NCBI GenBank assembly: GCA_019155205.2
Contig: JAHNZQ020000004.1
Location: forward strand, 4,497,320 to 4,561,319
DNA from: Gracilaria vermiculophylla
Taxonomy: Eukaryota; Rhodophyta; Florideophyceae; Gracilariales; Gracilariaceae
Direction: 5' to 3'
DNA length: 64,000 nucleotides
Positions 41,537 through 53,700 of this stretch are shown piece after piece (the first letter of the stretch is position 1; the number at the start of each line of letters is the position of its first letter). A model generated the notes under the pieces. The model did not search any database and had not been told where the DNA came from. It worked only from the letters and a program-made list of their open reading frames with translations. A program made the translations under genes and the position numbers.

Positions 41537-42797
41537 GACTACCCTCAGCTTCTATATTGGTTGATTGCACCATCCAAAAGATTTGCATATCTCTCGCGAG
41601 ATTCCCGAGTGAACGACGAAACTGCTGCACACCCATAGCCATAACGTGCGCCACCCCTTGTTGGGGGACTGGAAACACAAGTAAAATATAATCACCAACC
41701 ACTAAAGTCTGGGACATGTAATCAGCCTTGGGATTACAGTTATAGTACCGTGGTATACAAAGAAGTACATAACAGCGTGCATCAGCCACAATCTAGTCCC
41801 CCGTGTAAGAATGGGCAGCAATGCGTACCGTGCCAATAACAACAATCTCGCTTGTAACTTCATGTGAGCCATTCCTCAATTGATAAACATCGATTTGTAT
41901 CGGACTGAAATCAAACACGTCCCCTTGACGATCGATAAATGCTCGCGACACCACATTAGACGTAAAATCGTCATCTTTGAGTACGAGCGCGGGAATACTA
42001 TTCAAGCTTCCCGACAATACCAGTAGTCGCACAAAACGCAAACTCTCTAAACTGGGCTATCCTGAGCCATTCGACACGTTATTACAAAAAAGTCTTTTCG
42101 ACGTGCTCATATTACTTAGGTAAGAACGTTTTATATTTCCGAGCTATCAGATAGATTACCATCTACCTCTTCTTCAGCAGCCATAACTAAGTCAACATTT
42201 CAAAGTGGTCGCTTCCCATGGCGCTTCTGTCCGATGCTTCCAAGGACGAAATCTAGAGTTGTGGTAGCTAAAGCATGCATTGTTTCGAATATCAAACAAC
42301 CGTTGCTTGTTTCGTTTCGAGGGACTAATTCAGTTTTTTTAATTTCCGTTGGCTCGTACGCCGAATTGAAAGCCAGCTGAGAGGCAGATGGAGAGGTGTG
42401 CTCTACAAGTATACCGCTTAATGCAGCCTTGACTCGCATCGCATTTATAGAAGCTTCTTAAGACTCCATCCAGTTCGATTTTCGAACATCAAGCTGTATT
42501 TTAGCTTGAGGACCATTGACAAACTTATCTCACTTTACTCTAGCGCCCAAATTTGGAAATTATACCACAATGTTTTGAAACTCTAACAAGTATCTTGCCA
42601 CTATGCCCATCTGTCGACAGGCTCTGAGAGAGTCTCTAGCTCGTCTTTCATGATCTTCGGGAACGAACTCACATCTGATAGCTTCCACAAAGCCATTCAA
42701 TGAATATGGGATGCTATTAGCCTTCAAGACTCTCTACCACCAAGTCGCTACGGTTTCAGTGAGCAGAATGGTTGCAAAGCGATATGATTAGTGTCGG
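41537..42797 (-). pseudogene. Chromovirus D: gag and protease remnants
   Basis: The protease region lies at about 41700-42041: SGSLNSIPALVLKDDDFTSN and VVSRAFIDR, then VLLCIPRYYNCNPKADYM. The DTG active site has decayed. Upstream, about 42400-42797, the gag reads FVEAIRCEFVPEDHERRARD and LRACRQMGIVARYLLEFQN, typical of Ty3 gag. It runs into element A's left LTR at 42798 and has no visible start. Confidence 0.75.
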
Positions 42798-43320
42798 TGT
42801 AGTACAGTGCATCTTAAGGTTATAATGTCTCGTGGTTTTATAACGGGATATTCCTAAGAAGTGTTTTTATTTTACTACCTGAGCACATTGCTCCTGAGGA
42901 ATTGAAGAATTTAGATATATTAGATTTAATTGGAGCAGGTAATTACTACAGTAGTGAGACCTGTAGAGTCTGGCTCACGGCACGGTACTTGATCTGCCGG
43001 TCGAGCTCCTCCTCCGGCAGAAGTAAATAAATCACCCATGAGTCTTCATTTATCTTTCCGGTTGGAGACTTTCGTCAAATATCCTTAGGTTTCTAGTCCG
43101 CCCATCCCCAGGGCGCCTCGTAGCAGCAGCTGTAGAAGCATTTTCTGCCCAATCAACCTTTCTCTTCACTTGGTGTTTACGGATCCCCTTGCAGGATTCC
43201 CCCAGTTCGTGATGGCAAATACCGGAGACCAACTTTCAGAACTCAGGCCTTTGTACTCAACAATACTTCCTAATGGGCATCGTGCGCTACAAACTCGAAA
43301 GGAGAACTGAACGTCCCACA
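42798..43320 (+). repeat. 5' LTR of element A
   Basis: Begins TGTAGTACAGTG and ends GTCCCACA. Clearly related to the other LTRs of the family but visibly diverged, with small deletions. Confidence 0.85.
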
Positions 43321-43650
43321 ACTGGTCTTCCGACTTAGAAGGTCAGTTTCGTAAAGGAATCGCAAGAGTCACGACGGAACATCATTTCTATTTACCAGCG
43401 ATCGGAACCCAACAGTGGAATTCTTCCTTAAGAGATTTCTTAAACGGAAGAAAATCACCCTCGACCTACTCCGATATAAACCGCTCGGAATGGCCACTGG
43501 AAACCCGACTACAGGAACCTCAAGCCTCCATCTCTGTCGGGGGGCGCAGCATGCGCAGCGCTCCGCAGGAGACTACCGGCAGACTGGAGGACCCTGAAAG
43601 TCTCCCATACTGGCTCCCCTGTAGGGCGTTTTAGCAATCACCTTAAAGAA

Positions 43651-45702
43651 GTGTACGATCGGAGAAAAGCGAAATTTCCGGCGACACCTTTGGAAAACGA
43701 CGACGTAGAGGGTGAAGAACCGCACACGGTATCGCAGGCACCACCTCAGGAGCTGCAGAGAAGAGAACACCCGGAGGCTAACTTTCTCCTAAGGTCACTG
43801 GCCCCGTGCCTTTCTGATTGGCTCTCACACGAGCTGGTTGAAAGAAGTCTTTCAGATGTTGAGGCGGACTTTGAAGAGCGCCGCCACACCCTTGTGGAGG
43901 GAATTGCAGCGGAGAGTGCTCAACTGGCAGTGGATTCCCTGCTGGATTCTGACTCTTTCCTTGAGGTGATCACAGATGATATCCGTGCGGAGGTTTATTC
44001 CCAAATCAAGCAGCTGCTCCGTGCAGTGACGTTTCAAATTCATTCTTCCGTACAGCACAGGTTTCGTCTCTCAAGACCTAAGTTGACCCCGGACAGAGAA
44101 ATATAGGATACCGCGGCCACCTACGCCAGAAAAGAAAAGGATACGCCGTAGAGAAACGGTGAAACCTCATGAATATTGCTATGAATCATCCGAACGTGTC
44201 GCGCCACAGAGGAGGACAGGATACAGTTCACGAAATACTCACCTAAGGAGAGCAGTAAAAGACACTCCTAGGTGAATCGCGATCGCGGGGGTATCGTCAT
44301 GCAATCAGACAACCTCCATGAAAGACGCCGAAAGAAACGGAGGGAGAAATGCAGAAAGCAAGACAAGAACTCGGAGAGAAGCTCAGCTCCTGAATGCGTG
44401 AACAGATCCAGCTCGGGGGACAGTATATCTCCTAAGGAGAAAAGCAAAAGAATCGCGAAGATCGTTTAACTCAACGATCTCTTCACCAAAGTGGTGGATT
44501 ATGATACCTACGAGTTGAATGATCGCTCCACTCTTTAGGACGCGTTGGTCGCTAAATGACTGACAAAGATCCAGCACGGCATGGATATTCAAATAAATAA
44601 GTACTCCCTCTCAGGTGAAGAACCTAGCTCGGTGTTGAAATTTCTCACACACTTCCGCTGAACGTGTAAAACCAATGGTTTTCATGAAGTTCCTGCCACC
44701 GGGTGCTTTCAATTCTATCTCACACTTTTATCGCACTCACTGGTGCAGCCGCGCTTCATGAGGAAGAACACTATGTGGTTGATCCTGTTACGGAGATCTT
44801 GATGAAGTACCCAGAGGTGGTAAATTTCCTCCTCATAAGGTACGAAACGGACGAGTTGATTGCTGATGCTGACGTTGAAGTCACCTCCTAAAGGCAAAAT
44901 ATGGGAATGACCGAAACAGAGTTCTCACAGAAGCAGTGGACGAAGGCTTTACGGCGTGGGAGCATGTACTCTGAACGGCGGTTGAATAAGTTATTTGTCA
45001 TGAGACCACTTCCCTCGGTCAATGCCAGGGTGCGTAGTCACTTGACAAGGCACCCGAAGACCACCTATACGGAGCTAGCACGTTTCGCGGGATCCCACGG
45101 AAATACCCGTCGTGTCACTCGATGCAGCCATGCTCCACTCTTGGACAAACCGACGGCCTCAAAGACCCGTCGGGCATCCGACCTAAAGTGGACCCCAGCA
45201 TCTCAGGAGAGGTCGACAAGCCCACGCTAGAAGAAGACCAGGAGGCGCTTACTATCACTTCCGCCTCATATCTACAAGCAGCGTCTAGGAGGAAGACACC
45301 CACGTCTCATACCTCGTGCACCTGGAGTGGATCTTACACGAGTGTTTGAATCGCGAACCCTCGAGGCCACCCACTGTCCTGCAGGATCTGCTTGTCTCCA
45401 GAGTCAGTACACTGTACTACTTTAACCACAGCAATGAGGAAAGGCATCCTGCAAGAATGAGAGAAGAACTTCCAGGACCTGAAGCACATACCAACGGAGA
45501 GCGGAAGTTATCGAACTGCGTATCACGATATCCGCTTTCCCAAGGGAAACTACGGTTACCTTGTTCCAGATGGATTGAAGCCTGTTCCACTAGCAATTGC
45601 AACGACAGCTTAGGTATCGGTATCCAAACTGGTTGCATCTCCGAAAAACACGGCGCATTCCAATTCGCAAACGCAGCAGCAAGGCCTGTACGGAGACGGT
45701 GA
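43651..45702 (+). pseudogene. Gag remnant of element A
   Basis: Fragments in several frames parallel B's gag. Examples are HDRR-like VYDRRKAKFPATPLENDDVE at 43651 (the B equivalent starts near 50591), PVTEILMKYPEVVNFLLIRY and ADADVEVTS at about 44790-44890, NMGMTETEFSQKQWTKALR at 44895, and ERKLSNCVSRYPLSQGKLRL near 45500. No start codon survives at the position of B's gag ATG, and many stops are present. Confidence 0.8.
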
Positions 45703-47090
45703 CGGAAGTTGCGTACGGATCGCCAGGCTCCCCACAATAGACTCATTATCAGTGGCACGCAGCCGCGGCATCTGAGGAACCAGGGACGTTCCAAGGTGAA
45801 AGAACACCGGGAAGTCTCGCCTGCCATCGACTACATTCAGGCTATTCCTAATGGAATGAAACTTATCTTCGCCATAATCTGACCACGAAAACCCGGCGTT
45901 TTGTTCTACGTCACCTTAAGATTGTAATGTAGCAGCTCTTCTGCCTCGGACTCACCCTGCAAGGCGCTCTTAACCAATTTTTGAATCCCTGATGAGTGAA
46001 GGATCCTGATAACTAGCACCGAAAAGGGGAGCAAACGTCCGGCGGTTGGCTGATACGAGAAATCCCAGTAGAGGCTACCATCGCAGGACCGAGTATAGGA
46101 AGTGACGCTCTCGTCTACCGCCCAGAGATAAGGAGCTTGGGTGCCGACCACGAATTACGTTGAGGGGATCAGCGTGATGAAACATCCAAATAATTTATGT
46201 GGATCCAGAACCTCTGCGGTATGGTACGGGAATATGGTGGGTGTCGCAACACAGAGGTGTGTGGAGACCGAAAGGTGCCTCCAGGAGTCGTTCACTTTGA
46301 GGTTATAATTCGGACGTTACCTGTAAGGCATGCTATAGAACTCCGTGTTGTTCTAACCATAGAAGTATCCGAAGGCCTTCGGCACTTGCCTCTGTTTCAA
46401 ATGGTGCGTCACCCATCGGTTGCGACTCAGCCAATAGAGGCGATCATTAGGGGGATCAATTGGCAGTACCGCGAGGGTATAGCGTCCATCGGCGATTCTC
46501 CCAAGATGTCCCGCTCGCTGGTGAGTGCTTTCCCGGTGCAGGAGTAAATGGAGTCGAGAATGAATCTTGTGCTCTTCGGCACACCTGATGTAGGGAGTGT
46601 CGAAGTGTTCCATCGTGTTCGGGGCATTTTCACCGTGCCCCGGAATGTGGAGCCAGTGAGCCCCGGAGGCGTCACCATTATGCCGCTTCTTGTGGTTCCA
46701 AGCGACATCCGGTTCGGCGCGCAATCGCATCGCCTAATGGTACGGTCCAAAATGGTGAATGAAATCCTCCATGGAAAAAGGGAGACCAATGCGTCTGTCA
46801 TAAAAAGGCACAAAGACCCGTTATGCACGATGGTAGAAGTGCTCCGCTGCGCGGTGTAACGCACCGGTGGAGGTGTGAAACAGCTCAGCATCAGACTGGG
46901 AAGTAGGAGCCTGGGCCGGCGAAGTCATCCCGCAGGTTTATTTAGCTGAAATGACTGAAACCGAGTGCGTAGTAAAACCAGAGCATATTGACAGAACACC
47001 ACTCGGAGACAGGCCCCCTATCATATACATGTCAGGGGAGGGAGCCGTGTCACGATGTCACTAAGGAATACGTAGAGAATATGGATAAGA
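45703..47090. other. Unassigned internal segment of element A
   Basis: Where B has pol, A has about 1.4 kb that does not align by eye to B. The plus strand has 221 codons in one frame with one TAA (46197-46859); the minus strand has overlapping frames of 125 and 154 codons (46353-46730, 46427-46891). None shows a recognisable domain. It could be a captured sequence, a very degraded pol of another element or an additional ORF. Confidence 0.35.
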
Positions 47091-47678
47091 AGATGAGGGG
47101 GAGTAAATAAGCACCATAGCAGGAAGCGGGTTTATATCAAACGGAAACCAACTATAGGGCAGAGAAGCGGATTATGAGTTAAGACGTGTCCAATGAGGAT
47201 GAATGAGCGGACTTGACGACTCGTGGGTTTTCCGAATGAGATCCTCGACGAAATCGGAACGTCCAGCGCCATGGAAGAATGAGAGGCCTAGAACCACGAG
47301 GAGAATCCAGTAAACAAGCCAGACCGGCCCACGCTCAGACTGCAAAATGCGGGCCTCCTACGCCGTTCGGACGAGATCCGGGATGCACAAAAGATATCAC
47401 TGCTGACTTGCGCTACAGTACCAGCAGAATACGTCAAGAAGAAACGGATGAGGTTGGGGCAAGAAGAGTTTGGGACCCAAAAGTGCCTCAAAGGAGAAAC
47501 GCAAACCCGCTGTTGGTCCGCCGGACGAAGACTGGAGACATCCAGGGAGTCCCCGGGAAAAGAGGATGTGCGGCATCGTGGGAGACCGTTACGACAGCAG
47601 CGACGTCAGGAACCACTGGAGGATCGATCTTTGAGAAGAAGAGCCCCGGAGACGTGGTGCAATTCAGGAAAGAGGGTT

Positions 47679-48139
47679 TGTAGTACAGGGGATCCTAAAT
47701 TGATATGGTCCCTGAGGAATTCTAAAAATCTAGATTTATTCTCGTTATTTAGAGTAATTATTTAAGTAAATAGTGAAACTTATCGAAGCGAGCTCCCGGC
47801 AATATACTTAGTCTGGCGGTTAATCTCTACCTTCGCGGGAAGTAAAAGAAGTATACTTGATTCTTCTTCTACATTTTTCGGTTCATGAATCTTGTCGAAT
47901 ACCTTCAGGTTCTGAGCCCCCGCTCCCCAGGTTTTCTCATAGCAGCGCCTGTAGGAGCATTGTCCGCCTAGTGAGCCCCCTTCTCCACTTGATGCTTTCA
48001 GTCTCTCTTCAAGGATTCCCGCGGTTCGTGACTATGATCACCAGAAAACACCTTCACGAACTCGCGCCTTTGGAGTCACCAGAAAATCTTAATGGACGTT
48101 GTGCACGATCAACTCAAAAAAAGAACTAAAGATACCACA
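47679..48139 (+). repeat. 3' LTR of element A
   Basis: Preceded by a purine-rich stretch (GAAAGAGGGTT) that may be the polypurine tract. Begins TGTAGTACAGGG and ends GATACCACA. It is about 60 bp shorter than the 5' LTR. Confidence 0.85.
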
Positions 48140-49701
48140 ACGCGAAAAGGCTGAAAAGCCTTCGTCGAAAGGCAGGTCGAACCAGTTTCAACAACCGGTC
48201 CGTGAAAACAAGTAAGAACGTGTTGCCTCTTTGGGTCGTTAGGAGTGGACAGAAAATGTCGGTCGCAACAAACGCAAGTGGAGCCCCTGCAGGGAAAAGG
48301 GAAAAGTTTTGTTGTATGTTTGCTGAGCTTCACCCTTTTCTGTGGATGCTCTGTGCAGAAACCCACAATTGCGTTAGCGTTGAACGCCATAGTGGGCCAG
48401 TGGAAATCCTTCCTGAAGGTCAGGTAGAGCTTCCTACCGCCGGTGGGGCCCTGACCTTCGCGTCATGCGAAATGTGCAAAAGCCGCATTTGCACTAATTG
48501 AAGAACCAGGGTCTGTAGGGTGGCCTCGACGATGCGAACAAGATCCCCGATTTCATTGACCCTGTTGGAAAGAAACTCACCACGGTTGATATGGCCTCAT
48601 ATCTCCGTGCAGAACAAATGAGCAAATTGTTCTCGGATCCTTTCCTCCAGTTGTCCCAGGACAAAACATCCCAGCACAGGCTTCTCATTATTTCTCTCGC
48701 CTTCGGCAAGCATATTCTCAATATCAGCCATGGGGTCCCAGTCGACTGGCCATTGCGGCTGCATTGGTACCGCCCCTTCCAGAATGGAGAACTCTGCCAT
48801 TAATCGCGGGATTTCATCGTCCTCCCAATGGAATGCTTTCCGAGTTATGGGCAGGCGCTACTGGGCATCGGTCTGGGTATTCTGTGCTCCTTCCTTGTAT
48901 ATAGCTTGCAAGACGTATTATGCCAAGCGAAATCTCCGCTGCATGAGGTGGCTTGATGGATCCGGAATATTAACCATCAACCTCACTGCAAAAGTATCCG
49001 TGTCAACTGTAAAATGCACCCCCATTAGATATAAGCGAATAATGAACAGTGCCTACATGACGGCGAGGCACTATTTCTCCGAGACGGAGTACTTACGCTC
49101 CTGCTCATTGAGCGAGCGTGACCAAAGTCAACTGGGTGTCGTTCCCCCTCCTGGGTGGTTCGAGAGACCGAGAAACAAACGTGGTAGTCGCTCGAATCCG
49201 TATCAACGGAGTATGGAAGACCCGGCTTGGGTAACGAAAAGATCGATGCTGGAATGACAGCCTCTGTAAGGGATTTAAAAGCCTCCGTTTGATCGGATGC
49301 AAAGGGTTCCAGCTTGGTCGGCTGCCCCTTCCGCAGCAGTGCGTTGAGAGGCGCGGAAATATTCGAGGAGCTCTGGATGAACCGTCTGTAGACGTTGACT
49401 AGCCCCAAAAAGGAGCGTAGTTCTGTCTGCGTTTCAGGTTCTTTTGACTTGAAAAGGGAGTCAACACGAGCTTCGCCAAGCAATAACCGTCTAGGACGGA
49501 TTGTGTGCCCCTGATAATCCGCTGTATATGAGAAACACTGGCATTTTCTTAGTTCGATGGTATCTCCTTCATCCCGTAAAACGGTCTTGACCTCCCCTAA
49601 ATGGGTGAGCTAGTCATCCAGATTATCTGAGAAGACGACCATGTCATCCATGTACACCAGACACATCTTCTACTTAAAGCATCTTAACAGGATGTCTATG
49701 G
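48140..49701 (-). mobile_element. Ty3/gypsy fragment E: RT, RNase H and integrase start
   Basis: On the minus strand from 49690: LVYMDDMVVFSDNLDD (intact YMDD), then ELRKCQCFSYTADYQGHTIR; at 49483 LRSFLGLVNVYRRFIQSSSN and ISAPLNALLRKGQPTKLEPF, LPYSVDTDSSDYHV (RNase H start). Near 48350 the integrase core starts: VATDIFCPLLTTQRGNTFLL followed by VFTDR. It is cut on the left by A's LTR (48139) and on the right by B's LTR (49702). The protein differs from both D and B, so it is a third Ty3-like lineage. Stops and frameshifts are present. Confidence 0.82.
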
Positions 49702-50253
49702 TGTAGTACAGGGGCCCCTAAGGGAAAAACGGTGGTGTGGCCTTATGGAATAGTATTTCTAAAAAGGGCTCGTATTTTATTAGCTGGGACACGTGGTGCA
49801 TAATTCCGCCCGCGTGCGCTACAGTATCCTTCAGGAACGGTAGAAGTATTATTAATTTTAGATTATTTATACAGGTAATTACTACAGTAGTGAAATCTCC
49901 CGAGGCGGGCTCCCGGCTTAATATTTAATCTGCTGGATGAGTCCACCTCTGGGGAAGTATAGATAAACACTCTTGAATCTTCATCTTCACCTCAGGTTGG
50001 AGTCTCTTGTCGATCAACTCAGGTTTCTAAGCCGCCGATCCCCAAGTCGCATCCTAGCAGAGCCTGTAGGAGCATTGTCCGCCCAGTGAACCTCCCCTTT
50101 CGCTTGGTGCTTGTGGATCCCTTTCAAGAATTTTCCCGGCTCGCGACAGTGGATACCGTAGACCACCTTTAGGAACACGCACCTTTGGAGTCAACAAAAA
50201 GTCCCAACGGATGTTGTGCTTTACTACCTCGAAAGGAGGGCTGACACACCACA
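49702..50253 (+). repeat. 5' LTR of element B
   Basis: Starts TGTAGTACAGGG and ends ACACCACA. The family has TG...CA ends and an almost complete 8-bp inverted end (TGTAGTAC / GTACYACA). It differs from the 3' LTR at many positions, so B is not a recent insertion. Confidence 0.92.
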
Positions 50254-50255
50254 AC

Positions 50256-50273
50256 TGGTCTCTCGAATCAAAA
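50256..50273 (+). other. Candidate primer-binding site of element B
   Basis: TGGTCTCTCGAATCAAAA begins 2 nt after the 5' LTR; element A has TGGTCTTCCGACTTAG at the same place (from 43323). TGG pairs with the CCA end of a tRNA. The sequence differs from the usual initiator-Met site (TGGTATCAGAG), and the tRNA is not identified. Confidence 0.5.
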
Positions 50274-50409
50274 GGTCACAGTTCCTATAGGATTCGCAAA
50301 AGTCGCAGCAGAACCGCGTTTCTAGTTTCCAACGCATAAACCACAACAGTGGACCTCTTCCTTAAGCTGATTCGGAAGTAGACGAAAATCACCCGCGACA
50401 TACTCCACT

Positions 50410-52640
50410 ATGGACCCCTCAGAACGTCCATTGGAAACCCCCCTACATGACCCTCAAGCATCCGACTCCGTCAGTGGGCGCAGCACGCCCAGCGCTCCCC
50501 GGGAGATGGTCACCACCCTGGAGGACCCTGAAAGTCTCCTTCGGAATCCTGGCTCCTCTGTGAAGCGTTTCAGGAATCGCCTTAGGAGAATGCATGATCG
50601 GAGGCGAGCAAAATCACCAGCAGCACCTCTGGAGAACGCCGACGTGGAGGTTGAAGAACCGCACACGGCATCACAGCCGCCACCTCAGGAGCTGCAGGGA
50701 CGGGAACACCCGGAGGCTAACTCCCTCCTGGAGTCGCTTGCCCCGCGCCTTACGGATTGGCTCTCGCAAGAGCTGGTCGAAAGAGTACCTGCAGGTGTTG
50801 AACCTCACTTCGGAGCGCGCTGCCACACCCTTGTAGAGTAAATCGCAAAGGAGAGCGCTCACCGTGCTGTGGATGCTGTGCTGGATTCCGATCCCTCCCT
50901 CAAAGTGAGCTCAGATGTTATCCGTGTGGAGGTTCTCTCCCAAGCCGCGCAGCTGCTTCCTGCAGCGGCGTTTCAAAGTTACTCTTCCGTACAGGAGAGG
51001 TTCCCTCTGTCAACACCTAAGGTGACCCCAGGCAGAAAAGGACAGCATACTGCCACCCCCTACGCCAGAAAAAGAAAAAATACTGCCCTAGGGAGACCGG
51101 ACCACCTCAAGAACCTTGCTATGCACCGTCTGGACCTGACGCCCCGCGGAGGAGGACAAAATATGGGTCGCGAAGAATTTCACCTAAGAAGAGAAGGACA
51201 GGATACTCCTCGGGGGGATCGCGATAACGGGGGTGTCGCCAGTAGGCCAGAGGACCTCAAGAAAAAATGCCAAAAGAAATGGAGGGAGAAAAGAAGAAAG
51301 CGAGACGCCGATTCAGAGAGAAGTTCAGACTCCGAATCCGTGAACAGCTCTAGCTCAGAGGACAGTATATTTCTCAAGGAGAAAAGCAGAATAGTCAGGG
51401 AGTTCGTCCCGCTTAACGACCTCTTCACAAAAGTGGTGAATCATGACACCGACAGCTTGAATGATCGCTACACTCTTTACGACGCATCGGTCACTAAACG
51501 ACTCACGAAAATGCAGTGCCGCATGGATATTCAAATGAAGAGGCACTCCTTCTCAGGCGAAGACCCGATCTCGGTGTTAAATTTTCTCCCACACTTCCAT
51601 TCAGCGTTTAATATCAATGGTGTCCATGAAGGGGCCGCCGTATGGTGCTTTCAGTTCTACCTCACAGGCCACGCGCACTCGCTGGTGCAGCCACGCCTCA
51701 CGGGGGAGAGCACCATTGTGGATAATTCTGGAACAGAGATCTTGACGACGTACCCGGAGGTAGTCAATCTCCTCCTAAAGAGGTACGCCACGGACGAGGT
51801 GATAGCCGATGCTGATGCTGAAGTCACCTCCTATAGGCAGAACACCGGAATGACCGAGACGGAGTTCTCAAAGAAGCTGTGGAGGAAGTCCCTACGGTGT
51901 GGGAACGTGTACTCCGAACGGCGGTTGGACTCGTTGTTTGTCGAGGGACTCCTTCCCTCGATACGCGTGTGGGTGTGTAATCACCTGAAAACGCACCGAA
52001 AGACCACCTACACGGAGCAAGCGCGTTTCGCGGAATCCTACGGGGACACCCACCGTGCCGCTCGTCGCAGCCACACTCCAATTTCGGTCAAACCGGCGGC
52101 CTCAAGGAGCAGTCGGGCATCCGCGCTGACGTTGCACTCCAGCACCTTGGAGGAGGTCGACGAGCTCACACTTGTAGAAGAGCAAGAGGCCCTTGGCCTC
52201 ACACACACCTCCTCTCAGAAAGCACCGTCTAGGACGAGAACACCCTGGTCTCCCACTTCGTACGCCTCACCAGGATCTTACAGGAGCATCCGATTTGCGA
52301 ACTCTCGAGGCTACCCACCGCCTTGCAGGATTTGCTTATCATGAGAGCCAGTACACTGTACGAATCTCACCCCGGTAATGAGGGCTGCCATCCTGCAGGA
52401 ACGGAAGAAAAACTTCCAGGACGTGTAGGACCCACCAACCGAGAGCGGAAGTTATCGAACTGCGTATCGCGACATTCGCTCCCTTCAAGGAAACTACGGT
52501 TACCGTGCTCCATCGAGAGTGCAGCCTGTACCACTGTCACTTGCACCCGCAACGTAGGTGCCGGTGCCAAAGCCGGTTGCACCTCAAAGGAACACGTCTC
52601 CTCGCGATGCACAACCGCAGACGCCGTTCTCGTCTGAACC
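50410..52640 (+). pseudogene. Gag of element B, one nonsense codon and a 3' frame change
   Basis: ATG at 50410. The frame is interrupted by a TAA at 50839-50841 (element A has GGA here) and then continues open to 52344. Features: Pro/Ser-rich start, a basic/Ser-rich segment with KKKCQKKWREKRRKRD-type residues, then the gag core (SFSGEDPISVLNFLPHFHSA, GRLT-like PRLTGESTIV, YPEVVNLLLKRYATDEV, MTETEFSKKLWRKSL). Past 52323 the coding continues in another frame (LQDLLIMRASTLYESHPGNE). No zinc knuckle is evident. Confidence 0.85.
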
Positions 52641-52692
52641 TCAGCCCGTCTCCATACAGGAAAACCCTCAGAGCCACGCGTAGAGGCTTCGC

Positions 52693-53628
52693 GTGGCTTC
52701 TTGCCATCGAGCCTCAGCTCCACGAAGGTCGCCTTTTGGAAAGGGGGAGAAGCCGTCTACTCCGTCAACGCAGAATATGGGCCCCCCACTCCTGTTGGAC
52801 CCATTCTACATCTTTGAGGATTCTGTTTGCACGCTCCGCTGTGAGAATTACGAGGTAGTCGCATCTATAAAATGTTCGCTTCTGGCCTCCACCATGGTGC
52901 GCACTATCGTCGATACCGGAGCTAGCCTCAATCAAGTGCACGCCGACGTGCTCCCGCGGTCTGCTCTCGGATCCTTCAGGACAGGCAAGCTCCCTAAGGT
53001 GCGCAATGCATCGCGACGAGCATTGACCATTCTCGGCGCAATCCTCCTGTATCTCCGGTCGGGCTTCTTACAGGTGAAAGTGTGGTTCCCCGTGGCGACC
53101 AACTTGGCCGCACAATGCTTATTGGGCACTTTCTTTGTGGATCGATATGTACGTGCAACCTACCCAGGCCTGCGGAAGATTACGTTTCATGCCGCTGCCC
53201 CTGTACGTATTGTGTCCGCATCTCCAGGACCGGACGCGAACGCGCGTCAAGTGGGTAACCTTCCGAAGGAGACGCAATCGAATAAGCTACGCGTGGTGAA
53301 GAGCATTAAAATACCCGCGAGGAGTCAGGCCGACGTTTGGGTGCAGACCTCTGCATCTGGCCTTTCATTCCTACAGGGGAGTCCACACCTGACGACGAAG
53401 CAGCACTCCATGATGGCGGACGGTGTTATGAAAACAATACAGAACATTCCCTTCAGGTTTTTGCTTGCCAGGCTGAAGGAGTCGCCATTACTTCTACAGA
53501 AAGGAATTGTTGTCGGACTGGCACTACCCGCCCCTGCAGTACTGGCCTATCTTACTCGTTCGGAAGATCTTGCGAACTGCGATGCAATTGTTACCATGGA
53601 GGCAGAAGCGACTACACGGGCTCCATAG
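52693..53628 (+). pseudogene. Protease region of element B
   Basis: A 311-codon open frame with VRTIVDTGASLNQVHADVLP at about residues 69-88, the retroviral-type aspartic protease active site (DTGA). It continues with AQCLLGTFFVDRY, matching the second half of such proteases (LLG). The frame stays open beyond the protease but is not in phase with RT. Gag and protease frames coincide modulo 3, but stops lie between them. Confidence 0.85.
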
Positions 53629-53700
53629 GGAGACAATCCTTCCCTGTGACAGGAGAAGCTCCAAATTGGCGAGGATTTCGAAGGGTATCGCCATGGGATT

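Larger units (their letters stand above)
34756..42797 (-). mobile_element. Ty3/gypsy chromovirus D, degraded, interrupted by a nested insertion
   Basis: On the minus strand, from right to left: gag remnant (to 42797), protease, RT, RNase H, integrase zinc region, integrase core, integrase C-terminal region and chromodomain. The integrase core is interrupted at 35596-39050 by a solo LTR that itself contains a Harbinger element. Stops and frameshifts occur throughout, so this is an old copy. The right side is cut by element A at 42798. LTRs of D were not identified. Confidence 0.85.
42798..48139 (+). mobile_element. LTR retrotransposon A (A/B family), gag only, degraded
   Basis: 5.3 kb between two LTRs (42798-43320, 47679-48139) of the same family as B's. 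The internal part begins with the same ACTGGTCT segment after the 5' LTR. It has a broken gag and, from about 47090, a 3' region homologous to about 57990-58519 of B. Pol is missing; in its place are about 1.2 kb (45850-47090) of unassigned sequence. The 5-bp flanks (GTCGG, ACGCG) do not match. Confidence 0.8.
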
